A DNA stretch of 64,000 nt from JAAFIW01 sp031414805 (GCA_031414805.1 JANOQJ010000028.1:12564-76563), one strand, 5' to 3'; counted from the first letter of the stretch, positions 25,664 through 34,336 are shown. Notes: generated by a model from the sequence alone, not told the origin. Numbers and translations are program-made.

Positions 25664-25783
25664 CGCTGGGTAACCAGCACCCTGCCGTTTGGTTCCAGAT
25701 CAGTCATCGCCAGATGTCTGACCGGCGGCCCTCGCAAGAGGCTGGAGCATTCTTTTTTCAACCCTGCGGGATCTGCCCGCAGG
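25664..25783 (+). ncRNA. structured leader L2, paralogue of L1
   Basis: CGCTGGGTAACCAGCA, then CCTGCC, GTTTGGTTCCA, a CCTC-GCAA-GAGG hairpin (25730-25741), GGAGC-TTCTT and TTTTTCAACCC follow the same order as in L1 (23611-23721). The terminal family hairpin is CCTGCGGG-ATCTG-CCCGCAGG at 25763-25783. Confidence 0.7.
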
Positions 25784-25811
25784 TGGGCTCCCGTCTCTCC
25801 ATGGAGTACCT

Positions 25812-26000
25812 ATGTCGGATGTCACGATTACCGTAACAGTCCATCCAGATGTCGCCTGGGCGCTTGCTCAGTTTGTCAAACGCGTTGGCTGGTCTGAATT
25901 TCGCGAGAACGCACAAGACGACGATGAGGCTTACCTCATCAAATCCGGCTGTGAAGCCATCCAAACTGCCTTGGCTACAGCAGGCTTCAGCCCACGATAA
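25812..26000 (+). CDS. small ICE protein (DUF7706-like)
   Basis: This 62-residue protein starts at 25812 with GGAG five bases upstream. VHPDVAWALAQFVKRVGWSE followed by DDDEAYLIKSGCEAIQTALA resembles small proteins I have seen in ICEs (DUF7706 type). No catalytic motif. It follows leader L2 directly. Confidence 0.65.
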   Translation: MSDVTITVTVHPDVAWALAQFVKRVGWSEFRENAQDDDEAYLIKSGCEAIQTALATAGFSPR

Positions 26001-26028
26001 ATAAGGCTGTAGCGCTATCATTTTTTAA

Positions 26029-26052
26029 CCCTGACGGGATCCACCCGCAGGG
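26029..26052 (+). promoter_or_regulatory. leader hairpin, copy before 26084
   Basis: CCCTGACGGG-ATCCA-CCCGCAGGG, preceded by TTTTTTAA and followed by TGGGTAC. Same layout as the other leader copies. Confidence 0.75.
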
Positions 26053-26083
26053 TGGGTACTTGTCTGAAACCTGGAGTATCCTA

Positions 26084-26434
26084 GTGAGCAACATGCAAAT
26101 TGATCTCAATCTTTTCGAGGCACTGACTGAAGCGGGCGTCAAGCCTGAGACAGCCCGTCGAGTCGAAAAACGTACCGAATCAGCGTTCCAAAACGGTTTG
26201 GACGCTGTAAGAGCGGAACTGAGCACCGAAGTCTTCACAAAGGCTGACGGTGCAAGGCTAGAAGGTCAGATGAAATCGGACACCGCAAGGATGGAAGGGC
26301 AGATGAAAGCCCTTGAAGGTCAGCTCAAAGCAGGTTTGGCTGATGTCAAAGCTGATTTGCAACGCTGGTTTTTCATCACCATGATTACCATCATTGGCGC
26401 TGCAGCCACACTGACGACGATCCTGAAGCACTGA
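26084..26434 (+). CDS. coiled-coil protein with C-terminal membrane anchor
   Basis: This 116-residue protein resembles short DUF1640-type coiled-coil proteins: an N-terminal helix (FEALTEAGVKPETARRVEKR), an 11-residue-type repeat (LEGQMKSDTARMEGQMKALE) and one C-terminal membrane helix (FFITMITIIGAAATLTTIL). GTG at 26084 with GGAG at 26072 is taken as the start; ATG at 26093 is the alternative. Role unknown; it may tether something at the inner membrane. Confidence 0.65.
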   Translation: MSNMQIDLNLFEALTEAGVKPETARRVEKRTESAFQNGLDAVRAELSTEVFTKADGARLEGQMKSDTARMEGQMKALEGQLKAGLADVKADLQRWFFITMITIIGAAATLTTILKH

Positions 26435-26456
26435 CGCTTTTTCGCGTCTTATTCCA

Positions 26457-26483
26457 CCCCTAGGGAGCAAGCTCCCGTGGGGG
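26457..26483 (+). promoter_or_regulatory. leader hairpin, copy before 26512
   Basis: CCCC-TA-GGGAG-CAAG-CTCCC-GT-GGGGG, preceded by TTATTCCA and followed by CGGCTCTCC. A TTTTGGAG ribosome site follows. Confidence 0.7.
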
Positions 26484-26511
26484 CGGCTCTCCATTCATTT
26501 TGGAGAACACC

Positions 26512-27117
26512 ATGCATGTTTTTGAAGGCACGCTCCTCGTCGAGGAAATTCGCGGTCGCAAGGGCGTGTTCTGCGTTGGAACCCTACAAACCTCCATTGG
26601 AGATTTCAAGGTCAAAGACGCTGAACTGGATCAGTACAAGGCGGGGGCCTATCACGGCTCTTTTGCTGTTGAACGGATTTTTACCAAAGGCGTGCCCTGG
26701 AAAGGCGGGTTCTTCACAGAACTGATTGCCAAAATCGCACCTGATGGTTTTTTGATTCATGACGAAGGCAGCGAACCCACCGAGCTGGTGCCCAGCACAC
26801 AGTCGGAGCCGGATCCGGTGGACGAACCGCTCACAAACACGACAGCGGCACAAGCACCTGATTTGCCTATCAAGCAAGCCAGGCAGCCTAAAGCAACTGT
26901 GGCACCTGTGGTGTTCGATGAGGTTGCAACAACCGATGATTCAGACCTTTTCGGGGTTGAGCTATCCGGTCTGTTCGCGCAGCGCGCACCGGTCATTGAG
27001 CTGGATCCCACCGTGGATCGTGAGCAATTTCGAAGGCAACGTGATCGCCTGAAGGCGGGAGGTTATCGCTTTGACTCCAAGTCTCAGCGCTGGCACTTGG
27101 CCACCAATAGCAACTGA
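26512..27117 (+). CDS. DUF3275-family ICE protein
   Basis: This 201-residue protein has its start at 26512 after TTGGAG. The N-terminal domain (GTLLVEEIRGRKGVFCVGTL, TSIGDFKVKDAELDQYKAG, YHGSFAVERIF) is the DUF3275 pattern. A Pro/Thr-rich linker follows, then a C-terminal domain (TVDREQFRRQRDRLKAGGYR, FDSKSQRWHL). The family occurs in integrated elements next to methyltransferase-like and helicase genes as here; function is unknown. Confidence 0.75.
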   Translation: MHVFEGTLLVEEIRGRKGVFCVGTLQTSIGDFKVKDAELDQYKAGAYHGSFAVERIFTKGVPWKGGFFTELIAKIAPDGFLIHDEGSEPTELVPSTQSEPDPVDEPLTNTTAAQAPDLPIKQARQPKATVAPVVFDEVATTDDSDLFGVELSGLFAQRAPVIELDPTVDREQFRRQRDRLKAGGYRFDSKSQRWHLATNSN

Positions 27118-27140
27118 CAACTGAAGACTGATTTTTTCAA

Positions 27141-27165
27141 CCCTGGTGGGATCCCCTCGCCAGGG
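27141..27165 (+). promoter_or_regulatory. leader hairpin, copy before 27194
   Basis: CCCTGG-TGGG...CG-CCAGGG, preceded by TTTTTTCAA and followed by GAGTCC. The ribosome site GGAGGT lies at about 27185. Confidence 0.7.
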
Positions 27166-27193
27166 GAGTCCTACCTCTTTTCACGGAGGTTTT

Positions 27194-28297
27194 ATGGCTC
27201 TCATGTTTCCCCGGCTTGCGCACAACTTCGCCAAGAACGGTTACTACCCCACAGACGAAATTACCCTGCAGCTTTGCCTGCAAGCCGTGGACACGACGGC
27301 TCAGGCCGTTTCCATCCTGGATCCTTGCTGCGGTGAAGGTGTTGCGCTGGCTGAATTCAAAGGTCACCTTGCAAAGTCCGGTGCTTCGGTGATGGCCTAT
27401 GGCGTTGAGTACCACCAGGAGCGGGCATGGCATGCCAAGCGGCTGCTCGATATGGTGGCGCACGCCGACATTCATGACATGGCCATCCGACCGCGCCAGT
27501 TTGGACTGCTGTTTCTCAACCCGCCGTATGGCGACCTGGTTGCCGATCAGGCGGGCCTCGACGGCGCGGCTGGAGGCCGGCAGAGGCTGGAGAAGGTGTT
27601 TATGCGCAAAGCACACCCATGGCTTGCCATTGGTGGCGTTTTGGTACTTGTTGTACCCAGCTACACGCTGGATGCGGAATTCGCGCACCTGGTGGCCAAA
27701 AGCTACGAGGATGTGCGTGTATTCATGGCACCCGAGCAGCAATTCAAGCAGTGCGTGATTTTTGGACGCAAACGTAAAGCGGATCGCCTGGACAGCAAGC
27801 TGGCAGAGCGCCTGGTTGCCGTTGGGCAAGGCGACCTACCTTCTGAGCTGCCGGAACATTGGAGCGATCCGATGTACCAGGTGCCGGAAGTCAAGGACAG
27901 CCCGCACTTTGTAGCCGGCCGCATCAACCCAGACGAGCTGCAGGTGGAGCTGGCAAAAATTGAACGTGCCACGTTGTGGCCACAGTTCAAAACGCACTTT
28001 GTTGGCCAGGTCAGCCGGGCACGGGCACCACTGAGGAACCTGTCCAACTGGCACTTGGCGTTGGCCCTGGCCGCTGGTCAGATTTCAGGCGTGGTGACTT
28101 CGTCGACCGGTCGAACGCTGCTCGTCAAGGGCGACACCTTCAAGGATAAAAGCTTGAAGGTGACCTTTGAAGAAGTTGGGAACAAGGCTGGCGATTTGCG
28201 CGAGGTGCGCACGTTGACAGACAAATTTGTGCCGACCATTCGTGCGTTTGACTTCACACCAGGTGTTCGCTACGGGCAGTTGGTGACGATTCAGTAG
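27194..28297 (+). CDS. DUF6094-like SAM-dependent DNA methyltransferase-type protein
   Basis: This 367-residue protein starts at 27194 after GGAGGT. It has a SAM-binding block (ILDPCCGEGVALAEFKGHL), an acidic strand (YGVEYHQERAWHAKRLLD) and the amino-methyltransferase motif IV NPPYGDL near residue 109, then VLVLVVPSYTLDAEF. This matches ICE proteins I know as DUF6094. It may methylate adenine in DNA or be a catalytically silent relative; the substrate is not predictable. No restriction partner is adjacent. Confidence 0.75.
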   Translation: MALMFPRLAHNFAKNGYYPTDEITLQLCLQAVDTTAQAVSILDPCCGEGVALAEFKGHLAKSGASVMAYGVEYHQERAWHAKRLLDMVAHADIHDMAIRPRQFGLLFLNPPYGDLVADQAGLDGAAGGRQRLEKVFMRKAHPWLAIGGVLVLVVPSYTLDAEFAHLVAKSYEDVRVFMAPEQQFKQCVIFGRKRKADRLDSKLAERLVAVGQGDLPSELPEHWSDPMYQVPEVKDSPHFVAGRINPDELQVELAKIERATLWPQFKTHFVGQVSRARAPLRNLSNWHLALALAAGQISGVVTSSTGRTLLVKGDTFKDKSLKVTFEEVGNKAGDLREVRTLTDKFVPTIRAFDFTPGVRYGQLVTIQ

Positions 28298-28354
28298 CAG
28301 GCACATCCAAAGCATTTCACTGGCCGGGTTCGTTCTGGCCAGCGCTGCTTTCAA

Positions 28355-28376
28355 CCCAGTGGGGCCAACCCCTGGG
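28355..28376 (+). promoter_or_regulatory. leader hairpin, copy before 28412
   Basis: CCCAG-T-GGGG-CCAA-CCCC-TGGG, preceded by CTTTCAA and followed by GGTGGTTCC. An unrelated stem CTGGCC...GGCCAG lies just upstream near 28320-28342. Confidence 0.7.
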
Positions 28377-28411
28377 GGTGGTTCCACGATTACAGACAGG
28401 AGCTTTTCACC

Positions 28412-29080
28412 ATGTTTCAAATCGAACAATGCCCCGAGGTGTACGTGGACGCCTGTGTGCGCAATGAGGCCAGCCAGCTGGTGTTTATGAGCGCATTTGG
28501 GCGAGATACAGCCACCAAGGAACTGATGGCCCGCATCCAGTTGGCCAAAGGCACCCATGGTCTGAGCGAGCTTTGCCTGAAAGGGCATGGCGAGCATCAA
28601 GGACAGAGTCACACGATCTTCATCACCGACCCCGGAGCCCTGGACAAGGTCACTGGGCGTTTGCCCAAGGGACTGTTTGGCGAACTGACGCACTTGTGGA
28701 TCTTTCAACCGTCAATCCGGGCTCCTGATAAAGGTGCCAAGCAGGCCTGGTTGATTGCCAACCTGGCGCGTTCGCAGGAGACCGAGCGCGTCATGCGTGA
28801 ACGGATATGGGTTGCCGTTTGTGAATTGGCCAGCGTGCCATTGCTTGCGCACTGGCAAACGCCGGTGCTGGAGGCGATCTGGAGCGACATGGTGTTCGAG
28901 ATGGGTCATTGCGGTACGGCTAGCGGCTACAGCCCACGGTTTTCTGAACCGCTGGGCAAGGTGGTGGCTTACCGGGTCGCACTGACCGACGACTTTGCAG
29001 AACGGGTCAGCCGACTCATTCAGCAAGGGACGCTGACGCTTCAGGTGCCTTCACAGGTCCAACTGGCGGCGGTGGCCTGA
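28412..29080 (+). CDS. hypothetical ICE protein
   Basis: This 222-residue protein starts after CAGGAG. GTHGLSELCLKGHGEHQGQS and LPKGLFGELTHLWIFQPSIR suggest an alpha/beta fold, but I recognise no family or catalytic motif. No signal peptide or membrane segment. It lies between a methyltransferase-like protein and a helicase, all with leader hairpins, suggesting coordinated expression. Confidence 0.6.
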   Translation: MFQIEQCPEVYVDACVRNEASQLVFMSAFGRDTATKELMARIQLAKGTHGLSELCLKGHGEHQGQSHTIFITDPGALDKVTGRLPKGLFGELTHLWIFQPSIRAPDKGAKQAWLIANLARSQETERVMRERIWVAVCELASVPLLAHWQTPVLEAIWSDMVFEMGHCGTASGYSPRFSEPLGKVVAYRVALTDDFAERVSRLIQQGTLTLQVPSQVQLAAVA

Positions 29081-29139
29081 AGTGCCCTGCCCGCTTGCGG
29101 GTTGGCCGTAACGCGACAACCGTCGCATTTGTTTATTCA

Positions 29140-29162
29140 CCCGAACGGGCATCCCGTTCGGG
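29140..29162 (+). promoter_or_regulatory. leader hairpin, copy before 29194
   Basis: CCCGAACGGG-CAT-CCCGTTCGGG, a perfect 10-pair stem, preceded by TTTATTCA and followed by GAGACGTTC. TTTGGAG precedes the helicase ATG. Confidence 0.8.
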
Positions 29163-29193
29163 GAGACGTTCATTTTTATTCTTTGGAGTTTTC

Positions 29194-31494
29194 ATGAAGG
29201 CAGCTATAGATACTGAAGCAGCGACTATTGATGGAGCCTGCCCGACAGCCGATGAACCGAGGCAGGTCATCCCTTTGAACGAGTTCATACAGAGTTTCGG
29301 TGAGGGCTTATTGCAGGCCGTTCAACTACAAAACCCGCCGACCTACCAAGGTCACCAGGATGCTGTCTGGAACGTGGTGATGGATAAGCTGATGCGTAAA
29401 CCTTTCGAGGCGCAGCGCGACGTGGTTCATGCGGTTAGCCAGCTGCTGGTGCAAGCCAATCAGCCGGCGGCCGTCATCAATGCAGAGATGGGTACCGGCA
29501 AAACCATGATGGCCATTGCGGCCGCTGCCGTATTGCACCAGGTGGGCTATCAACGCTGCCTGGTGATCGCACCGCCCCACCTGGTCTACAAGTGGCGGCG
29601 CGAGATCATCCAGACCGTGCCGCACGCACGCGTGTGGGTGCTCAACGGGGCCGATACCCTTCGAAAGCTGTTGGCGCTGCGCGCCTTGTGCGGCGCACCC
29701 GAGCACCCGGAATTTTTCGTTCTGGGTCGGGTACGCATGCGCATGGGTTTCAATTGGGTACCGGCGTACATGACACGTGTGCTGGGCACACCTGCAGGTG
29801 AAGACAAGCAGGCGCTGAGGCTGGTGGCATGTAGCAACTGTGGTGGCGTGGTGCACGACGACGAAGGCAAGCCCTTGTCGACGTTCGCAGCAGCTGCGTT
29901 CCTGGAGGGCAAGCGTAGGTCTTGTAAGGCATGCGGTGACCCCTTGTGGACATTAACGCGTGGCAAGGCGCAAGCCAAGTCGCAACGTGACCAGGTACTG
30001 GATGCTCTCAGGCAAATTCCCAGCATCGGTGAGCGTACGGCAACACGCCTGGTCAACCAGTTCGGCGACGAAATGCTGGCCAACATGTTGGGTGACAACA
30101 TTCACAACTTCATCAACCTCATGGACGATGAGGGCGACTTGCTGTTCAGCGACCGCCAGGCCAAACGGATGGAGCGGTTTCTAGGCAATAACGAGGTGAG
30201 TTTTGGGCAAGGCGGCTACCAGCCGAGCGAGTTCATCAAACGCTACCTGCCCAAGGGCTTCTTCGGCTTGTTGGTTGTGGACGAGGGCCATGAGTACAAA
30301 AACGAAGGCTCAGCACAAGGGCAGGCTATGGGCGTTTTGGCCTCACAAGTCAAAAAGACCATATTGCTCACCGGCACCCTGATGGGCGGCTATGCGGATG
30401 ACCTGTTTCACCTGCTGTTCCGCTTGAATCCGGCCTCCATGATCGAAGACGGCTTTGGCTACAACGAGCGGGGATCAATCGGGCCTGGTGCAGAGGCGTT
30501 CATGCGTGCACACGGCGTCATGATCGACACCTTCAAAGACAGCGGTGGCGAGCAAGCCAGAGCGCATCGAACGGCCAGAGGCAATACTGTGACCAAACAC
30601 AGCGCCAAGGGGCCAGGGTTTGGGCCGAAAGGCATCATGCGATATGTCGTGCCGATCACGGCATTTCTCAAGTTGCGCGACATTGGCGGCAACGTGCTTC
30701 CGACCTCCCAAGAGGTTTTCGTGGAAGTCCAGATGGATGAGGTGCAGCGTCAGGTTTACGACGCAATGGCCACCGTGCTTCGTGATGCGCTCAAAAGGTC
30801 GCTACTCGCCGGTGACCACACCCTGCTGGGCGTTGTGCTTAATGTGCTGTTGGCGTGGCCAGACTGCGCTTTCCGTGAGGAAAACGTCTTTCATCCGCAC
30901 AAACGTACTTTGCTGGCCAGCGCACCGGCCCTGTACAGCGAGCTGGAGCTGATGCCTAAAGAACGGGATCTGCTGGACTTGTGTCTACAGGAGCGCCGGC
31001 AAGGTCGACGTGTCCTGGTCTACACGCTGTACACGGCGACTCGGGACACGACCGCGCGCTTGAAGGTCGCGTTGGACAGGGCTGGTTTCAAGACGGCCGT
31101 TCTACGGTCGACCGTGGAGGCCAGCAAGCGAGAAGACTGGCTGGCGGACCAGGTCGAGCGCGGGGTCGACGTGATCGTCACAAACCCCGAGCTGGTGAAG
31201 ACGGGACTGGATCTGCTGGATTTTCCGACGATTGCGTTCATGCAGACCGGCTACAACGTATATACGTTGCAGCAGGCCGCACGGCGCAGCTGGAGGATTG
31301 GCCAGCGCCAACCGGTCAAGGTGGTGTTCTTCGGGTATGCAGCGACCGCGCAGGCCAGCTGCTTGACGCTGATGGCCAAGAAGATTGCGGTCGCGCAGTC
31401 CACGTCGGGCGACATGCCGGACAGCGGACTGGACATCCTCAATCAGGATGGTGATTCGATAGAGGTGGCCCTGGCCAGGCAGTTGGTAGGCTAG
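29194..31494 (+). CDS. SNF2-like superfamily II helicase/ATPase
   Basis: This 766-residue protein has Walker A (NAEMGTGKTMMAIAA, near residue 98), motif Ia (LVIAPPHLVYKWRREI), motif II VVDEGHEYK near 363, motif III LLTGTLMGG and motif VI QAARRSWRIGQ near 695. A zinc-ribbon insertion (CSNCGG...CKACGD) lies between motifs I and II. DEGH in place of DEAH and RSWRIGQ indicate the SNF2/RapA-like group. It probably remodels or translocates on double-stranded DNA. A terminator follows. Confidence 0.85.
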   Translation: MKAAIDTEAATIDGACPTADEPRQVIPLNEFIQSFGEGLLQAVQLQNPPTYQGHQDAVWNVVMDKLMRKPFEAQRDVVHAVSQLLVQANQPAAVINAEMGTGKTMMAIAAAAVLHQVGYQRCLVIAPPHLVYKWRREIIQTVPHARVWVLNGADTLRKLLALRALCGAPEHPEFFVLGRVRMRMGFNWVPAYMTRVLGTPAGEDKQALRLVACSNCGGVVHDDEGKPLSTFAAAAFLEGKRRSCKACGDPLWTLTRGKAQAKSQRDQVLDALRQIPSIGERTATRLVNQFGDEMLANMLGDNIHNFINLMDDEGDLLFSDRQAKRMERFLGNNEVSFGQGGYQPSEFIKRYLPKGFFGLLVVDEGHEYKNEGSAQGQAMGVLASQVKKTILLTGTLMGGYADDLFHLLFRLNPASMIEDGFGYNERGSIGPGAEAFMRAHGVMIDTFKDSGGEQARAHRTARGNTVTKHSAKGPGFGPKGIMRYVVPITAFLKLRDIGGNVLPTSQEVFVEVQMDEVQRQVYDAMATVLRDALKRSLLAGDHTLLGVVLNVLLAWPDCAFREENVFHPHKRTLLASAPALYSELELMPKERDLLDLCLQERRQGRRVLVYTLYTATRDTTARLKVALDRAGFKTAVLRSTVEASKREDWLADQVERGVDVIVTNPELVKTGLDLLDFPTIAFMQTGYNVYTLQQAARRSWRIGQRQPVKVVFFGYAATAQASCLTLMAKKIAVAQSTSGDMPDSGLDILNQDGDSIEVALARQLVG

Positions 31495-31507
31495 GGTCTT
31501 TGAAGTC

Positions 31508-31540
31508 TCCCGCAGGCAGCAATGCCTCGGGGGATTTTTT
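31508..31540 (+). terminator. rho-independent terminator after the helicase
   Basis: TCCCGCAGGCA-GCAA-TGCCTCGGGGGA followed by TTTTTT. The GNRA loop and T-run make it a strong terminator for the leader-hairpin gene run. Confidence 0.85.
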
Positions 31541-31610
31541 ATGGGCTTCGCCTTTACAGCCGCTGCGGGTTATGCAGAATGTAACTGTGTAATTTCAGGG
31601 GACGGTAAGA

Positions 31611-32888
31611 ATGAATAGCTCCAGAACTGCAGCGATGCGAAGGGTGATTCGCTGGCCACATTCAGGTGTCAGCCAGATGCTGCCATTGCTGGTGGCAGCG
31701 GTGTTAAGCGCATCAATAGGGTTTTTGTCATGGCAGGGCTGGGCGCATCCGGCGCTGGCGCTCCTTGTTATTGCCCCTTTGGCTTGGCGTCAAACCCGCC
31801 GCCAGGTGTTTGGGGTGGCGCTGGCGTACTACGCTGCGTCTACGGTCGACCTGACCGTTGCCATATCCCGATTCTGGGATTTTGACCCGATAACAGGTTT
31901 CGCCGCAGGCGTTTGCGCCTGGCTAGGCTGGTCGGCAGTACTCGCTGCCACCCAAGCCCTGCCCCACATGAAAAACCGCAACCTGAGGCCTCTTGGCGTG
32001 CTTGCGGGCCTTGTCTTGACGGTGATCCCACCTGTAGGGTGGTTTTCAGTGGTGTCTCCGCTCAATGCGCTGGGATTTTGGTTTCCTGGTACAGGGTGGT
32101 GGGGTCTACTGCTCGGCGGTATCGCGATCCTTGCGTTGACGTTCTGGGTCGTTCAACTGACGGATCGGACATCACTGGGCTTGAGACATGCAAAGGCTGG
32201 AGCAGCTGGTGTTTGGATACTCGTGCTAACGGCGATCACGGCCAACATGCTGTGGACGCGGCCACTGACGCCGGACGGTTGGATTGCCGTCAACACCCAT
32301 TTCGGGCGCTACCGTGGCGAACAGCTCGAAACACTGCAACGCGCTGAATACATCAGCCAGGTTGTGGCCAAACATACCCGCGATGCTGGCACCCGGGTGA
32401 TTGTTTTTCCCGAGATGGCTATTGGCCAATGGCGGCCACGTAGCGCGCATTGGCTGTCTCCTGCTATCGCTGAAACTTCCGATTCGGGAGTAGCGTGGAT
32501 TGCAGGTGCATCCTATGCCTCGGACAACGATCACCCCGACAAAAACCTCATCAATGGCCTGGTCGTCGCGGCGCGCGGCAAGGTTAAGGTCTTGCCGGGG
32601 CGCATTCCCGCGCCCATCGCCATGTGGCGTCCCGGAGGGTACGTTGCCCACCCCTGGACGACACCAGTCGTCGAGATCGGTGGGCAGCGAGCGACGATCT
32701 CAATTTGCTACGAAGACTTGCTGCCCTGGGCACAGTTGCAGTCGTACTGGTACCGGCCAACCGTCCAGCTCGATCTCAGCAGCTTGTGGTACGCGAGCGA
32801 CCTGAGTGTTGGCAGGTTCCAGGGCCAGAGCCTGGATGGCTGGGCACGGATGTTCAACGTTCCCGTAGTCAGAGCAACCAACCACTGA
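31611..32888 (+). CDS. traB: conjugal transfer protein TraB-like (nitrilase-fold membrane protein)
   Basis: The 425-residue protein has several N-terminal membrane helices (about residues 22-210) followed by a carbon-nitrogen hydrolase domain as in apolipoprotein N-acyltransferase. The triad is visible: E in VIVFPEMAIG, K in GKVKVLPGR, C in ISICYEDL. RP4 TraB has this arrangement. The start at 31611 follows GGGGACGG. It lies after a terminator, so it has its own promoter. Activity in transfer (lipid or peptide modification) is inferred only. Confidence 0.75.
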   Translation: MNSSRTAAMRRVIRWPHSGVSQMLPLLVAAVLSASIGFLSWQGWAHPALALLVIAPLAWRQTRRQVFGVALAYYAASTVDLTVAISRFWDFDPITGFAAGVCAWLGWSAVLAATQALPHMKNRNLRPLGVLAGLVLTVIPPVGWFSVVSPLNALGFWFPGTGWWGLLLGGIAILALTFWVVQLTDRTSLGLRHAKAGAAGVWILVLTAITANMLWTRPLTPDGWIAVNTHFGRYRGEQLETLQRAEYISQVVAKHTRDAGTRVIVFPEMAIGQWRPRSAHWLSPAIAETSDSGVAWIAGASYASDNDHPDKNLINGLVVAARGKVKVLPGRIPAPIAMWRPGGYVAHPWTTPVVEIGGQRATISICYEDLLPWAQLQSYWYRPTVQLDLSSLWYASDLSVGRFQGQSLDGWARMFNVPVVRATNH

Positions 32889-32932
32889 TAGACATCTATC
32901 GCAGCATCACCAGAATTTAAAAAAGGGGAAAT

Positions 32933-34336
32933 ATGAGTAGGCAAGATTTTAAGATTGTTCGAAATGTGTCGATATCCAGAATTGATCTGGATATCAAAAA
33001 TGCACGTATCCGTGCCGGGCAAGATCAACCCGACTGCATACAGCGGATACTTCGCAAAGAGGATCAACTCCTTGCATTAGCTCAAGATATTGCTGAAAAG
33101 GGCTTGTCAACCATGCCCATTCTGGTATCGCCCGCGCCACGTGGCAGGTTTATAGCGCGCGATGGCAACCGACGCATTACGGCTTTGAAACTGTTGAACG
33201 ACCCAACACGTTGGAGTCCCGATGCGCGTCTCAAAGACAAATTTGAGGCTATCCGTCAACAGTATTTGCCGAACATTCCAACGCACATAGACGTGATGAG
33301 CTCGACAAGCGAAGACGCGATTGTCCGCGAAGTTATCCTCCGTCACTCAGGCGCCAATGGCGGCATCGGGCAACTTGATTGGTCTGCTTTTTTACGGACG
33401 GTCTACCTAGTCACGCATGATCTTCCTGCTGAATACAAGCGGCCAGGCCAGTACGCATTTTGGGCAGAAGATAATGAAATAAATGTGAGTGACGATTTTC
33501 CGATTTCATCTCTTCAACGTTTTTTCACCAAGGAAAATCTGGCGCGGCTTGGCTTTGAAATCGATGCCGACGACAAGCTCAAGCCGAACTTACGACTAGA
33601 TGTTGTAAAGCAGATTGCAAATACCGTCATGAGTGATTTTGAGTACGAGAGAGTCAGAGTCGCAGACATATTTACGCCAACTGACGCTGCAAATTACATC
33701 ACTCGGGTTCGAGTCATGCATGGCTTGGTTGACTACGCCCCACCCGGATCTACACCTATTCCAGCATCGGGAGGATATCAACCTAACGGTTCAACGCCGT
33801 CCCCCATAAAAGGCGTACAAACACCCACCTCGACATCAGCTACCAGCGCCCCTACTTCGAATCCGACTCAAACGGCATCACCTACGCCTACGCCAGCAAC
33901 GCTACCAAGTGATCGAAAAAAATTGTTTGGCAGGAATTCGCCCGGCATTGCGATCCCCGACAAAGAAGTGAAGGCCAGAACAATTGTCGCTGAGTTGAGG
34001 CAAATGAATTTGGACGAAACGCCTTTCGCAGCTTCAATGCTGCTCAGGGCCTTGATTGAAATCAGTGATGCCTATTACCGCAAGAGCCAGCAGATTCCCG
34101 ACAAAAATGCGCTTGCCAAATCGGTTGCTGCCAGTGCAGACTCGATGCTGAATCGGCAGATGCTTACTACCAGTCAACATGCCATCGTTAAATCAATGAC
34201 TGGAGGTCCAGGCACCATGCTACAAATTGATAATCTACAAAAAATGCTACACCGGGACACACACCATACCAGCAAGCAATTAGTAAACACCATGTGGGAC
34301 AACATTGGTTGTTTTATTCAATCCTGCTGGCGGTAG
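32933..34336 (+). CDS. ParB/Srx-fold protein, possible defence or cargo gene
   Basis: This 467-residue protein is not the partition ParB. The N-terminal part has the ParB/Srx fold: ISRIDLDIKNARIRAGQ, MPILVSPAPRGRFIARDGNR, RRITALKLL (about residues 12-100). A helical middle follows, then a Pro/Thr/Ser-rich linker (about 283-325), and a C-terminal helical domain (AASMLLRALIEISDAYYRKS). ATG at 32933 has GGGG upstream. The last 57 bases overlap the 3' end of the minus-strand dam-like gene. AT-rich composition and lack of transfer homologues point to cargo. Confidence 0.65.
   Translation: MSRQDFKIVRNVSISRIDLDIKNARIRAGQDQPDCIQRILRKEDQLLALAQDIAEKGLSTMPILVSPAPRGRFIARDGNRRITALKLLNDPTRWSPDARLKDKFEAIRQQYLPNIPTHIDVMSSTSEDAIVREVILRHSGANGGIGQLDWSAFLRTVYLVTHDLPAEYKRPGQYAFWAEDNEINVSDDFPISSLQRFFTKENLARLGFEIDADDKLKPNLRLDVVKQIANTVMSDFEYERVRVADIFTPTDAANYITRVRVMHGLVDYAPPGSTPIPASGGYQPNGSTPSPIKGVQTPTSTSATSAPTSNPTQTASPTPTPATLPSDRKKLFGRNSPGIAIPDKEVKARTIVAELRQMNLDETPFAASMLLRALIEISDAYYRKSQQIPDKNALAKSVAASADSMLNRQMLTTSQHAIVKSMTGGPGTMLQIDNLQKMLHRDTHHTSKQLVNTMWDNIGCFIQSCWR

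Noticed and set aside
25435..25836. Open frames on both strands in the hairpin-rich stretch
   Set aside because: They run through strong inverted repeats, have no ribosome site and show no protein-like composition.
23588..29162. CRISPR array
   Set aside because: The repeats are hairpins spaced by whole genes, not regular short repeats with unique spacers, and no cas gene is near.
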